The notes below the pieces were generated by a model, which was not told where the DNA came from, searched no databases, and saw nothing but the letters and a program-made list of their open reading frames with translations. Below are positions 23,079-35,057 of a DNA stretch of 64,000 bases, in pieces. The number at the start of each line of letters is the position of its first letter. The first letter of the stretch is position 1. Source of the stretch: Oasisia sp. SBJ-2009 (lineage: Eukaryota; Annelida; Polychaeta; Sabellida; Siboglinidae). The stretch lies in the NCBI GenBank assembly GCA_964017155.1, contig OZ024857.1, positions 37,360,641-37,424,640 on the forward strand, in the 5' to 3' direction. Made by a program: the position numbers and the translations under genes.

Positions 23079-26000
23079 ATGGGTGATCTGTCAGGTATAG
23101 AGCCGCCCCGCATGAACTGGTTAGCCACTGATTTACCCACGGAGTTTCGTTCATTCCGTCAATATTGCGAACTGATTTTCAGTGGGCCCATTGCTGAAAA
23201 AGGGCAAAGTGAACGAGTGACCTACATCCTGCTATGGGTAGGACAGGAGGGTCTGCGAATGTACAACACTTGGGACCTCAGTGAAACTGAGAAGAAAGAC
23301 GTTGAGGTAATTTGGGCTAAATTCCAGGCTCTGATAGAACTAATTACAGGCTGAGCCGTTTTCATCTGCAAAAATTCAGGCAGTTGAGCTCTGAGACAGT
23401 TGACGAATTTATGACACGCTGCAAGACGCAGGCGCGTAAATGCAAGTTCCGCGATACTACAGAAACCGAGGAGAGGTTGATCGAACAGTTAGTAGTGGGT
23501 GTCCGGCACGGGAAAGTGCAAGAAAAGCTACTGTGCCGTGATGAGACACTAACACTTGACGCGGCGATGGACGTTGCTAGAACGCATGAAGCAACACTGG
23601 CCAACATGCAGCAGTTCTCAGGAGACGCTAGCAGCATCAGTCACGTCAGCCGGTCGCGGAGAACACATGAGCCAAGCAGACGTCGAGAGGAGGCACCTAC
23701 GTGCGCAAAATGTGGACGTCATCATGCGCCCACAGATCGATGTCCAGCAGAGGGCAGTAGGTATAACGCATGTGGGAAACTCAATCACTGGCAGCGAGTA
23801 TGTCGGCAGGCTACAGGTTGGACGTCTGGCGCCGGAGGAAGACGACACTCTTCTGGGCGACCAAGATCCCGAGCTAGGTCAAGACGAAGGACCAACCGAG
23901 ATGAGCGCCAACGAGGTGGTGTCCACTCCACCAGTCAAGACGCCAGATTCGATCAGCCCAGCGACAACTTCGAGCCGCTTGCTTCTAATACCGTCAACAT
24001 CAACGCCGTCGAGAGGGACGAGGTATATGCGACTCTCAGGATCACGCTGAAAGACAGGCCTGACATCCCAGCGACACCTCGTGTCAAGGTCGACACAGGT
24101 GCGCAGGGTAACGTAATGCCGCTGAGGACGTTCCAGCGCATGTACCCGTCAAACATCGACACAGAAGGAATACCTGTGCGAGGCAGCCTTGAGCATCGAG
24201 ACACGATCCTAACTGCCTACAACGGACAATTGATCCGGCAGTACGGTACTACGCGACTGAAGTGTGTGCATGAGACAACCACACACGAAGCAGAGTTCTT
24301 TGTTGCTGACACGCCAGGTCCAGTGATCTTGGGACTACCTTCCTGCCGCAAGCTCAACTTGGTGACCTTGAACTGTGCAGTCAGCAAACATCAACCGCCG
24401 TTGAACTCGAAGGAAGATCTCCAGCGGCTGTATCCAGATTGTTTTAAGGGCATCGGAAAGTTCCGCGAAACGTTCCACATCACACTAGACCCTGCTGTGA
24501 CCCCAGTCGTACATGCGCCCAGACGATGTCCGATCCACATCAAAGACGACGTGAGGAATGAGATCAACCAGATGGTAGAACTCGGGGTGATCGAGAAGGT
24601 CGAGGAGCCTACAGATTGGGTATCTAGCATCGTATACAGCAGGAAGTCGAACGGAAAGTTGCGCATCTGTTTGGATCCCAAAGACTTGAATACAGCTATC
24701 AAGCGTCCGCACTACCCAACACCGACCTTGGAGGAAATTACCCACAAGCTTGCTGGGTCAGTGATCTTCTCCAAGCTAGACGCACGTCACGGATACTGGT
24801 CCGTGCAGTTAGACGACGAGTCTAAGCGTCTGACCACGTTCAACAGTCCCTTCGGCCGGTATCTCTCAAGATACATCCCATCCTGCCCATAACCTATTTG
24901 AACCTCTCCCATCTAGTCGCCGATTCAGATCCATAAAAACCAGGACCAACCGCTTTAGTACTAGCTTTTTCCCCTTAGCCGTTCAAGCCCTGTCAAAACA
25001 GAAGTGATTTTCTCCCACCCGCAGCAAACACATAGTCCACTTTCCGATGAGTTTTAGTATGTATATTTTATCATAATTTATTATTTTTTTATTTCATATT
25101 TTACATTTTAAGCTACTATATTTCTACTAGATCGTATCAATTATTTATCGATGTTATAATGAGCAATTTTTTATTCGGACCTTTTTATGTGATTGTTCTT
25201 ATTTATTTTATTTAATGTAGTAGTATATTTTAACATCATTGTTTGGTGCATGTGAATGTATTGTCATGTGAATGTACTATTACGACGACCAATATCATTA
25301 CACATTCCAATGTTTTATTGTAACTACAATGTGAACACATGGCAATAAAGCTATCTTATCTTATCTATCTTATTATTGTTTCAGAAGACTACCGTTTGGC
25401 CTGAACCTCAGCCAAGACGTGTTCCAGGAGAGGATGGACTGCATCCTTGAGAAGTGCCCCGGAAAGATAAGTATTGCTGATGACGTGGGTGTGTTCGGGA
25501 AGACAGAAGCCGAACACGGCAAACATCTGCACAATCTGATGAGAGTAGCACTGCAGCATGGGCTGGTGTTCAACATTGATAAATGCGACATCAAACAGGC
25601 GAACATGAAGTTCTTCGGGTTGGAATTCAGCGCAGACGGCGTACGTCCAGACCCAGGCAAAGCCGCGGACATCCAGCGAATGAAAGAACCGCAAAACGTC
25701 GCACAACTTCAGGAATTTCTGGGCATAGCCACGTACATGTCGCCATTCATTCCAAACCTGTCGCAGCAAACCGCAACCCTGCGTGATCTAGCGAAGAAGG
25801 ACGCCGAGTTCATCTGGACGAAATCTCACAACGCAGCGTTTGAAGCGACGAAGTCTCTCATCTGTCGTGAAGTGACCCTTGCGTACTTCGACCCACAGGC
25901 TGAGAGTGTCATCCAGGTCGACGCCTCCAGCCGAGGACTCGGCGCTGTTCTCATTCAACACGAGAAGCCCATCGCGTTTGCCAGCAAGTCACTTAGTGAT

Positions 26001-27626
26001 TGCGAACAGAGATACGCCAACATTGAACGTGAGATGCTCGCAGTCGTCTTCGGCTGCGAGAGGTTCCACATGTACGTCTACGGAAAATCGTTCGTTCTCG
26101 AGTCGGACCACAAACCTCTCGAGATGATCAACTTGAAGAACCTTGCAGCAGCACCGCAAAGATTACAGAGAATGTTCCTGCAAGTACAACCGTATGACTT
26201 TGTGTTACGCTACAAGCCAGGAAAGCAAATGATGCTGGCCGACGCCATGTCAAGACAACCGAGTAGCGAGTCGACGCAGATCGACCTTGACATACAAGTG
26301 TCATTGGTACAGTTTTCAATACAGAAGCTACAGTCGATCAGAGAGGCGACACAGGCCGACGATGAACTGTGTTCGCTGAGAGCCGTCATCGTGGATGGAT
26401 GGCCAGATAGCCAACGCCACCTAGCTGCACCGTTGTGACCCTACTGGTCATGCCGAGACGAGTTGGCAGTTGAGGACGGTCTTATCATGAAGGGCGACCG
26501 TCTGGTGATTCCCCTAAGTCTACAGGCGGAAGTGTTGAGCAAACTGCACGAGGCTCACCAGGGCATAGAGAAGACCCGGCTACGAGCGAGGTCCTGTGTC
26601 TACTGGAAGTCGATCAACAAGGACATCGACGACATCGTGAGGAAGTACGACGCGTGTCAACGGTTACAGAAACGTCAGGCGCACGAGCCGCTGATGCAGC
26701 ATGAGTTACCGACACGTCCGTGGCAGATCGTCGGCACAGACCTGTTTGCCATACGAGAGGACACGTATCTTCTCATCTGTGACTACTACTCGAAATTCCC
26801 TTTTGTCTACCGCATCGAGGGGAAGGTGACGAGTGACCGCATCATATCGAAGATGAGTGAGGTGTTTGCGGAGAATGGATCGCCAAGCAAGGTTGTGAGC
26901 GACAACGGTGGACACTATAGCAGTCAGGCTTTTCGAAACTTCACCGCCGAGTGGTGCTTCGACCACGTAACGTCCAGCCCACACTTCCCACAATCGAATG
27001 GATTCATCGAACGTCAAGTTCAGACGGTGAAGTATACCCTGAAGAAGGCAGCGATGTCGAGATCCAACCCGCAGAAAGCACTGCTCGCGTTGAGATCCAC
27101 ACCAATCGACAGCCACTTACCGTCACCGGCAGAGATGCTAAATGCCCGCAAGTACAAGTCGAACCTCCCCGTGATCATCAGAAATGAACACTGGTCGAAA
27201 GACGAAATCAGACGTCGTCTCGCCGGGAGGCAAGAAATCCAACGTCTCAATCATGATAAGCGAGCTATGCAACCACTTGCACCGCTAATACCCGGACAGG
27301 ACGTTCGTGTGAGAGACACTCAGACAGACACCTGGCAGCCTGCCAAGGTGATATCAACTGATGTACAGCCGCGGTCGTACAACGTCTTGACTCCGACAGG
27401 CAATGTCCTTAGGCGTAACCGTCGTCACCTCCATGAGACGACTGAACGACATACGTTCCAACAAGACAACGTGGACGATACAGACTATTTGACGCGAAGA
27501 GACGACATGCAAGTCGTACCACCTCCGTGTAACTCCGTGTTACCCCAGAAGAAGTCAGTTCGTTTCCAGCTTCCACAATCGGAACAATACACTAGCTCCG
27601 GAAGACGAGTGAAACGCCCACAATGA
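23079..27626 (+). pseudogene. gag-pol of LTR copy 1, multiply disrupted
   Basis: Encodes the capsid/nucleocapsid, protease, reverse transcriptase, RNase H and integrase of the element. The gag ATG at 23079 has good context (GCCATGG). Damage relative to copy 2: a 7-bp deletion near 23340 shifts the frame in gag; a ~516-bp LINE fragment (24862-25377) splits the reverse transcriptase just before its CFRRLPFGL segment; and a CGA-to-TGA stop stands at 26436-26438 between RNase H and integrase. Two zinc ligands are also lost: Cys to Tyr in the second gag zinc knuckle (YNACGKLNHW) and Cys to Tyr in the integrase HHCC domain (KYDACQ). The protease DTG, RT IADD and integrase D, D-35-E residues are still readable. 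Confidence 0.9.
24862..25377 (+). mobile_element. 5'-truncated LINE inserted in the reverse transcriptase of copy 1
   Basis: About 516 bases absent from copy 2, where the sequence reads straight through CCGGTACTGTTTCAG. The first ~145 bases are an open frame ending in RTNRFSTSFFPLAVQALSKQK-stop. This resembles the C-terminus of CR1/Jockey-group LINE ORF2 proteins (RTNRxxxSFFPxAV). About 360 bases of 3' UTR follow, with AATAAA near the end and a TATCT-like short tail. No target duplication is visible. Instead one or two target bases appear lost. It is a dead-on-arrival LINE copy. Confidence 0.85.
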
Positions 27627-27743
27627 TTGGACCTGTAATTGTGTTCTAGTTTACACGAACATTATGGCTAATAGTTAGAATAATGATTTGATTTCTCTTA
27701 CATACGGACATTAGTAAGTTAGTTATTTTGTCTTTATGTTTTG

Positions 27744-27755
27744 AAGAAAGAGGGA
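27744..27755 (+). other. Polypurine tract of copy 1
   Basis: AAGAAAGAGGGA abuts the 3' LTR. It is the expected primer for plus-strand DNA synthesis. Confidence 0.85.
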
Positions 27756-27980
27756 TGTGATGGTATGCCAATGTAAATGCATAGAACGACATATGCAGTC
27801 CAAGAGATCAGTCTTGGAAGATGACGAGACTCGAGGTCGATCAGTGTTGTCCCTCTCTCTGCTTGTAATTGTAATAAAGTGATTTGTTCAGTACTTCTGG
27901 TGTCGAATCAGATATGTATGAATGCGAGATGAGTCGGACAATCCGACTACACAGATGTCAGGCCAAGACGACACGTTTCA
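27756..27980 (+). repeat. 3' LTR of copy 1
   Basis: 225 bases, followed directly by ATTAC, the target duplicate. It carries G at 27954 where the 5' LTR has T. Copy 2 shows the same 5'/3' difference. Confidence 0.95.
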
Positions 27981-29655
27981 ATTACAACGATTATAGTTTG
28001 GTAATGTACTCTGTAGTGAGTGTAGACAGTTAGCGGTGGGCGATAATACACGAATGTTTTCGTTGATCTTTGTAACGGAATACACGTTACACTGTGACTA
28101 ACACGGCTCCAGCCTCGTTCTAAACTTCAGACCAATGGCACAAACGCCACGGTGACTGATTTTAACACAGAGTTGATATGACTTATTACTCCGTCTTCAG
28201 AGTAACACTCGGTCACAGACAGTCACAGTGAGTGAGTGAGTGACAGACTCAGACACTGATACTGATAGTGATCCAGTAGACGAGTAGGGGTCAGAGCACA
28301 GTTAGACTTCCTGGTCTAACCCATACGAATGTAGTACTTTAATAATGGTGTCATTTGAGATTTTGAAAAATTCTTTTTATGTGAAATGAGTACAGTAGGA
28401 CAGGCATACTAGTAGGTCCAGTGCTATGATATATCTGCAGTGCAATGACGCAAGTTAGGCAGAGTGTAGTTGGCGTAGTGATTTTTAGCCATTTTTTCTT
28501 ATATGACCCTGCGAATGCAGAAAAGCGTGCTAAGTTTGGTCAATTTTGAGGGGCAGAACACATGCATGCATTTTAAAAGAGCCTGAGATATGCTTTTTTG
28601 ACGAAATCTGATCAGCATATCAGTGACATGACTGCAGTGATTGTGTTATAATTTAGATTTTTTCTCAGGTCCAGTTTCCTTATAATCTGACAAAACGTTA
28701 ACATGGCCGCCAATGGGAAAATCAACAGTGCTCTGTGCCCAGTAGTAAATATAAGTTTCTGTCAGTCTGTCTACCGCCTAGGGCCTAGGTTTAGCATCTA
28801 GCATCTTTAGTCTTGCGAAATAAATCGCTTGTAAAACACAAATAAAATGAGTAAATGTATTTTGTAATATCGGTATGCATGATTACTTAGCTATGATAAA
28901 CAAAACTTAAAACTTGCAACAGTAAAATCATGATCTCCGCATATCCAGTTAACCCCAAAATGTCGCCACTTACCGGAGTTTCCAATTAAAGTAATGTATA
29001 CGTGCAAAAACGAAGTGAATTTTGTGTACATGTTAATTGATAAATGACAGTAACTGTAACAAGCGTGTATAGCTGTACTATACATATAACGTGAAATGTG
29101 GTTACTATTTTGTGATTTGTTTTCGTTTTACCTAGATAAAGAGCTGTTAAAGAAAATTCATCATTAAAATACATTGTCAAATTATATGAGTTTTACCGAG
29201 GATACAATTTTCATAACATAGGTTTAAGAGATGTTAAAATGGTCACCAGGTTGCCTTTAAAGCAATCCGTCAAACGATTAGTAAATGCCTGCCTGAACAT
29301 ATGCTTTTCGTTGTATATAATATTTTTGAAATTCTGGTTACCGATGATTAATTTTATGACAAAAAAACATACAGGAATTTTTTTTGTTATTTGAGGTCTA
29401 CTTCTCTGAACGGACATTTGGTCTAGATTCATGGCACTTCATCAGTGTAAACATTATTATTATAAAGTGACAAATGTATGCAGTAATATTTGCACTAGAA
29501 AATGACATATCACAGTGGTAAAGATGTTTACTTATTTAACTGTTATCAACACTGGTGACCAAAAACACGGACAAAATGTTGATAGTATACATGCTGTATA
29601 AAAATGACTATGCGTCACTTTGTGCCTACTTCTACGCATGCATATTGTGTTTCAG
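27981..29655. other. Upstream region and probable 5' intron of ZNF-B
   Basis: No gene seen. Blocks of homology to the region upstream of ZNF-C are present: 28025-28140 matches 40625-40735 (GCGATGGGCGATAATACAC type), and 28940-29050 matches 42365-42470 (GCCACTTAC-GGAGTTTCC). It ends at the splice-acceptor-like TTGTGTTTCAG at 29655. Confidence 0.5.
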
Positions 29656-29858
29656 ACAGCGGTTTAACTCAGACTCTGTCACAAGTGTCTGCAGTCAAGT
29701 GGCAAACTTCAAAGACTAACAACAACTGTCAAGTTCAATCAGTTTCATAACTCTGGTGACAAAAGCCAGTGCAGCATTGTGACTGACATTGGGCGTCGAG
29801 CCAAGTTGATCAGTATTTGTCACTATCAGGCTGTAGAAACAGGTTACAAAAAGCAAAT

Positions 29859-30974
29859 ATGGATACGACCACGGAGAAACCGTTCAAATGTGACACTTAC
29901 GGAAAACAGTATACACAGAAGGCTAATCTAAAGTTACACATGCAGAACCACACTGGCAAGAAACTCAACAAATGCGAGACATGCGGGGCGGAGTTCACAA
30001 CCAAAGGTTCATTGACCGTGCACATCCGCATACACCCTGGGGAGAAACCTTATAAATGCGACATTTGTGGTGTACAGTATGCTCAACAATACCTTGTCCT
30101 GGTTCATATGCGATCCCACACCGGGGAGAAACCTTTCAAATGTGACAACTGTGGAGCGCGATTCACACGGAAAGATCATCTGCAGTCGCATATGTTTACC
30201 CACACAGGAGAAAAATGTTTCAAGTGTGATATTTGTGGTGGAAAGTTTACATTCAAAAGTGCTTTGAAGGTGTATAACCGTATCCACACTGGGGAGAAAC
30301 CTTTCAAATGCACTACGTGTGGTTCAGACTTTAGAAAGAAATCTCATCTGCAGTTACACATGCGTTACCACATCAGTGACAGACGGTACAAGTGTGAAGT
30401 GTGCGGAGCACGGTTTGTGGAGAAAAGTAAATTATTCATCCACATACGTAGTCACAGTGGGGAGAAACCGTACAAATGTAGCGTTTGCGGAGCACAGTTC
30501 ACACAGAGTGGTAATTTACAGACACACAGGCTTCTTCACTCAGGCGAAAGACCCCACAAGTGTATCACTTGTGGCGCAACATTTGTACGGAGTCATCATC
30601 TACAATCACACATGCGCACTCACACAGGTGATAAGCCATACAAATGTGACATTTGCGGTGCATGGTTCCCGGCGACGTGTAGTCTCATGAGCCATATGCG
30701 CACTCACACCGGCGAGAAACCCTATAAATGTGTCGTCTGTGGGAGATGTTTTGCTATGAGCTGTCATCTGAGTGTACACAAACGCGTTCACACCGGCGAG
30801 AAACCCTACAAATGTGACGTCTGTGGGAGATGGTTTGCTATGAGTAATCATCTGAGTGTACACAAACGCGTTCACACTGGGGAGAAACCCTACGTATGTG
30901 ACGTTTGTGGGAAAGGGCTTAGTGGGAAAATTTCACTAAAAGGGCACATGCGGCGTATTCACAAGCAGAAGTAA
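29859..30974 (+). CDS. ZNF-B: 13-finger C2H2 protein with two degenerate fingers
   Basis: 371 residues from the ATG at 29859, which has A at -3 and G at +4 and aligns with the starts of ZNF-C and ZNF-D. The frame is open a little further upstream, but without an ATG. Thirteen C2H2 fingers at 28-residue spacing. Finger 1 has lost its second Cys (CDTY), and finger 5 has Tyr in place of its first His (KVYNRIH), a change shared with ZNF-C and so older than the B/C split. The last finger has H-x4-H and ends IHKQK. Compared with ZNF-C it lacks the CKNC, CDMC and CDVC fingers after finger 2. No effector domain. It may be functional, but decay has begun. Probable nuclear DNA-binding protein with unknown target. 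Confidence 0.8.
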   Translation: MDTTTEKPFKCDTYGKQYTQKANLKLHMQNHTGKKLNKCETCGAEFTTKGSLTVHIRIHPGEKPYKCDICGVQYAQQYLVLVHMRSHTGEKPFKCDNCGARFTRKDHLQSHMFTHTGEKCFKCDICGGKFTFKSALKVYNRIHTGEKPFKCTTCGSDFRKKSHLQLHMRYHISDRRYKCEVCGARFVEKSKLFIHIRSHSGEKPYKCSVCGAQFTQSGNLQTHRLLHSGERPHKCITCGATFVRSHHLQSHMRTHTGDKPYKCDICGAWFPATCSLMSHMRTHTGEKPYKCVVCGRCFAMSCHLSVHKRVHTGEKPYKCDVCGRWFAMSNHLSVHKRVHTGEKPYVCDVCGKGLSGKISLKGHMRRIHKQK

Positions 30975-31551
30975 TGTTTGCGGCGAACACTTCTCATAAA
31001 GGTATTTTGCAATCCCATATACACACTCTACACCGGAAGGAACCATTAGAAATGTGACATCTGACAATGGTACCATTTGTTGAAAATGGCCAATATGTGT
31101 ACTTAATTGGGCGTTTTATGTTCACACTGCAGAAAACCTCATCATATTGGATTTAAAAAGCACTGATTAGACACAATGCTGTTAAACAAATTGTGTAACT
31201 TTAACATGTACCTAGTTTTAATTTCGCTTTGAGTATTTTGTCAATCAAGATATAATGCACGCTACCGAAGTGTAATTGTACCTACCAGACCGGTATCAAC
31301 AATAACAGGATTTCCTTCTAGCCTGTACGGCAAGAAATATGGCAGACTAACTGATCATCCATACATATGTTATCTGTGTATACATAATATCCTCACAATC
31401 ATCCGAGCTCAGTGACGCAAGCGTAATTTGTTTTATCAATTGGCTGTCAGTTTTTGCGTTTCAAATAGTCTTGCTGCTGTTATACTGTGTTAGCCATTCC
31501 TTTTTATAAGAATGATGTCATATGTCCAAACTACATTCAGACTAATATGCC
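30975..31551 (+). other. ZNF-B 3' flank / probable 3' UTR, first part
   Basis: Non-coding. It starts with the TGTTTGCGGCGAACACTTCTC block conserved after the stop codons of its paralogues, and it aligns with 44465-45108 downstream of ZNF-C. It ends with ATGCC (31547-31551), the target duplication of the inserted solo LTR. Confidence 0.55.
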
Positions 31552-31726
31552 TGTTGTATATTAAGACATCAAAGTAAAACACACACGTGGTTCTTGAGGA
31601 TAGCACTCAACTGACTTTATTTGCATATCCGTGTATCACTACTCACAGCTACGTCACGGCTATAACGTGTATTACTACGCATGACTACTGGCGTATAGTC
31701 CACAACATAGACACACATATTTAACA
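31552..31726 (-). mobile_element. Solo LTR-like insertion (175 bp)
   Basis: The insertion reads TGTTGTATATT at one end and ATTTAACA at the other (TG...CA). It is flanked by ATGCC on both sides (31547-31551, 31727-31731), and the ZNF-C flank has the uninterrupted version near 45102. On the minus strand it contains AATAAAG. Size, ends and the 5-base duplication fit a solo LTR from a family different from the 225-base one. Confidence 0.65.
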
Positions 31727-33634
31727 ATGCCTATGGGTTCTCTCATTTTATTGTTGGTTTTTAGTGTTGAGAGTCTCTTATATGACATTAATATGCACAC
31801 TGGAAATGTTTGTACTACTAATATCTTGTTACAAATGATGCAATGTAAATTGTGTTTATTTTACATTGTACGATTTGCAAGCAAGGAATTGTTATTTGGA
31901 AAATATGTAACGCTTTGTCTCGAAATATATCTAAATTTTGTGTCAGTAGAATAAGTGTAGTAATGTGAATAAATGTGTTACATACTCTTAAGCAGTTACT
32001 TTCCATGTACTGTAAAGAGATGTTCGGTCATACTGTACTGTAGAGAGGACCCTTTCTTACACTCTGTACAACCAATATTGTTTCGTAGCGAGCACATGTC
32101 AATGTTTGCAGGGGTTGAGCTTTGGCGTTTATTTTACTATACAACAGATCTAGTAAAGACTAGTCCGCCAAAAGGTTTATTAGTCCGGCAAAATATAAAA
32201 ATAACTCACGTTTAAGTCATTAGTTTTTACAATTACATTTAAAACTAACAAAGTGTTTTGCAACTCAGTTACATAATGCAGTTCATAAAGGTAAAAAAGC
32301 TACCGTAATTAATGAAGAACTGAAGTTATAAACTGTACCAAAAACTGCATTTGAAAAGCATTTTGCATTTTCCATAATAATTCCGAAAATTGACCTAATG
32401 TTGCGGTGTTATGAAAACTGTTCTGCTGGATGGTATTGTGGAAATAAAAAAATATCGCACAATAGAAAATTATAGATATCAAAGAACCGTTAATCGTTAA
32501 GTAGTGTCCAGACAAGTTCATAGCTGGTGATCATGCTTAAGAAGATTTCATAATTTATCAATAAATGAAGCTAGCAATGTTGTAGCCAGTTGGTCACTGG
32601 CAACAATTTATCAATGATTTAATGACTTGGTATTTAATTATATCCCGGCCTGTGGGTGGATTAAGGTTAGGGTCACTGTGACTACAAAGGCTTGATTGGT
32701 TACTGTAGGGCGGGGTGGATGACATTTTGACCTTTACTAAACAACCGGACTAGTTATGAAGAAGGTTTACTAGTCGTCCTTATCGTACACTGTATTAGTG
32801 TAAAGACTAGCGGACTAGTGGGTAGTTATACCCCTGGTTTGAGACGGCATTACGATACAAGTTCTGAATCAACATTGAGGTATTCAACGATACTCTCATG
32901 GAATAAGAAACGTCTCGTGCTCTACATTTCGTTGTAGTGAAATAAAAGTTGTTTTCCTTGGCATAATATCTAACACAGTGTTGTTAAGTAGTGTTTTTAC
33001 TTGCATAACACAACCTGAAATATCTGGCTCCAACTAAAATGGTAACAGGGCACTATGTAGAGAATGGGCATTTTTTCATATTGCGCACACGAAGATGAAC
33101 ATAGAATAACAATTGTGTATATTGAATGGTTGTTAAATTTAATTGCAGTTGAAATATTTCTTTTATATTTGTTTTCTTCTGCATCAAATAGGTATAGACC
33201 CTGACATAGACAAATTATGTTGGAGGTGGATATAAGGGTATCACAAAATATTTGTCGTGTGGGTGAAAATATCACTAAGTACCTATATTTGTATGACAAT
33301 ATCGGCACATGTGTAGAAACCAGATACGTTATCTTAATTTTACTTCACAACTTGGAAACAACTGGACATTACTTTGTGATTCATATATGAAAAGTTATCA
33401 CAGGGCAGAGCCCATAAATACGTTTAAAAAGCACGTCCAGCATGCTTATATCCTAATCATATCTAACCCTTACTATCCCTTACTGGTAGCGCTAATTAAC
33501 CTGAATTAATTAACACTAACCTAACTAGGTATCCCTAAATAAACACAACCCAAACTAACCGTAACCATAACTAACCGAATTCATGACATTGGTTAACTCA
33601 TAATATAGGCCCTAATAGCCTTTCGTACATAGTA
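31727..33634. other. ZNF-B 3' flank, second part
   Basis: No gene. It aligns with 45108-46910 downstream of ZNF-C. AATAAA at 31968-31973 is conserved at 45345-45350 and is the likely poly(A) signal. About 180 bases near 32127-32307 are missing from the C copy and are unidentified. Confidence 0.5.
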
Positions 33635-34498
33635 ATAATAATAATAAAATACAATATTTATATAACGCCATAATCACACGGTGCTCTATGGCGCTTTACA
33701 GTACAATAATAAAAAATAAATCTACAGATAAATTAAAACATTACAATATTCAGTTAAATCATTTAAAAGCTAAACAACAATAGTCGTAAATTGAAATAAA
33801 GAGTAAAAAAGTACAATTCTATAATGCAATAAATAATTTAGTAATATATTACATAAAAACTACCAAATATTAATAATAATAAACAAATAAATATATAGAA
33901 TTAAGGGGAATACAAAAAATTGTAAGATTACCGATAAAATGTACATTCGTGGCATTAAAATTAATGAACTTGTAAGAATAAATATCAAGTGCGACTAAAA
34001 CGGTTGATAAGTCTATTTGTTGCCTACGTATTGCTGCCGGAAAAGAAATGTCTTCAGCTGCCTTTGAAATTTAGTGCAGGTATCATTATTTCTAATGTTA
34101 ACAGGCAAACTGTTCCATAGCGTCGCCGCTGCTTTCGTAAAAGTTCTGTCTCTCTGTCATATGTTACAGTTCTGGTTCGTGGTATGGTCAGCATGATAGT
34201 TGATTGTTGAATTGAATTTTTATTGTGACCGTAATTAAAGAGCGTGTAGGTCTGTAGACGGATAGTAGATCACTCAGGTAGACTGGCGATTGGTGGTGTG
34301 TCGCACGATAGGTGTGTGTGACAAGATCTTATACTCTATTCGGCGGTGGACTGGAAGCCAGCGAAGTTCTTTTAGAACAGGAGTGATGTGTGAGCGGCGA
34401 CCGGTTCTTGTGATGACACGCGTGCAAGCATTCTGTAGACGTTGCATCTTCGCAAGATGATTCGCGGGCAAACCGTAAAGTAGCGAGTTACAGTTACA
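33635..34498 (-). mobile_element. CR1/L2-like LINE 3' end
   Basis: The insertion is absent from the ZNF-C unit, where TTCGTACAGGATTCGCGG is continuous. TACAT-like bases flank it. On the minus strand the first part codes for LQNACTRVITRTGRRSHITP and LKELRWLPVHRRIEYKIL. After a frameshift come FTKAAATLWNSLPVNIRN and FQRQLKTFLF, the usual C-terminus of CR1/L2/Rex-type ORF2 proteins. The 3' UTR (33656-34016) has GTAAAGCGCC...GGCGTTATATAA and ends in a (TTA)n tail at 33635-33655. It is 5'-truncated and frameshifted. Confidence 0.8.
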
Positions 34499-34715
34499 TG
34501 ATTCGCGGTCTTGTCAATCGACGTACAATCGCAATGTATTCCCCTTGCGACTAAAGAATACCCTTTAGAAATAGCATTATTCAGGTTGTCTGAATTTCTG
34601 TGATGATATAATTATTTATGTAGTGCGGAGAAGTAGACCAGAGCTAACAAATTAGGACAGTCGGTGTTTTTCTACGTAATGTCAACACGACACATCACTC
34701 TCTGACTCAAGCAGG
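34499..34715. other. ZNF-B unit, continued
   Basis: Non-coding. It aligns with 46911-47143 of the ZNF-C unit. It ends in GCAGG (34711-34715), the target duplicate of LTR copy 2. Confidence 0.7.
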
Positions 34716-34940
34716 TGAAACGTGTCGTCTTGGCCTGACATCTGTGTAGTCGGATTGTCCGACTCATCTCGCATTCATACATATCTGATTCGACACCAGA
34801 AGTACTGAACAAATCACTTTATTACAATTACAAGCAGAGAGAGGGATAACACTGATCGACCTCGAGTCTCGTCATCTTCCAAGACTGATCTCTTGGACTG
34901 CATATGTCGTTCTATGCATTTACATTGGCATACCATCACA
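34716..34940 (-). repeat. 3' LTR of copy 2
   Basis: 225 bases. It carries the 3'-type base (C on the plus strand at 34742) at the position that also separates the two LTRs of copy 1. Confidence 0.95.
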
Positions 34941-34952
34941 TCCCTCTTTCTT
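34941..34952 (-). other. Polypurine tract of copy 2
   Basis: Reverse complement of AAGAAAGAGGGA, directly inside the 3' LTR. Confidence 0.85.
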
Positions 34953-35057
34953 CAAAACATAAAGACAAAATAACTAACTTACTAATGTCCGTATGTAAGA
35001 GAAATCAAATCATTATTCTAACTATTAGCCATAATGTTCGTGTAAACTAGAACACAA

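Larger units (their letters stand above)
15062..26825. repeat. Left copy of the ~37-kb tandem duplication (visible part)
   Basis: This segment recurs at 52239-64000. The offset is 37,177 up to the CA repeat and 37,175 after it. The only difference I could see is one CA unit (17811-17887, 77 bases, versus 54988-55062, 75 bases). The match starts inside the ninth finger of ZNF-A and runs to the window end, so its right limit is not seen. It includes the ZNF-A 3' flank, four transposon relics and most of LTR element copy 1. Confidence 0.95.
22714..27980 (+). mobile_element. LTR retrotransposon copy 1 (Ty3/gypsy, Mag/SURL-like), broken
   Basis: Complete 5,267-base element: 225-base LTRs with TG...CA ends, a tRNA-Leu-like primer site directly after the 5' LTR, gag-pol, a purine tract (AAGAAAGAGGGA) directly before the 3' LTR, and target duplication ATTAC on both sides (22709-22713, 27981-27985). 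The LTRs differ at 3 of 225 positions by eye. No env-like frame follows the integrase. Gag and Pol are encoded in one frame in the less damaged copy 2, and the reverse transcriptase has an IADD catalytic box. Both features fit the Mag/SURL branch as I recall it. The copy is inactivated by a 7-bp deletion, a LINE insertion and a stop codon. Confidence 0.95.

Noticed and set aside
23362..27250. Several 60-160-codon frames antisense or out of frame to the gag-pol genes (also in 35377-38820 and 60537-63494)
   Set aside because: They are shadows of the GC-richer retrotransposon coding sequence and shift with its indels.
27627..27743. An env-like gene between integrase and the 3' LTR
   Set aside because: Only about 115 bases separate the pol stop from the purine tract. 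There is no room for an envelope protein, so this is a retrotransposon and not an envelope-bearing retrovirus.
29817..29858. Upstream extension of the ZNF-B frame by 14 codons
   Set aside because: It has no ATG. The paralogues start at the position equal to 29859, and this part aligns with their untranslated leader.
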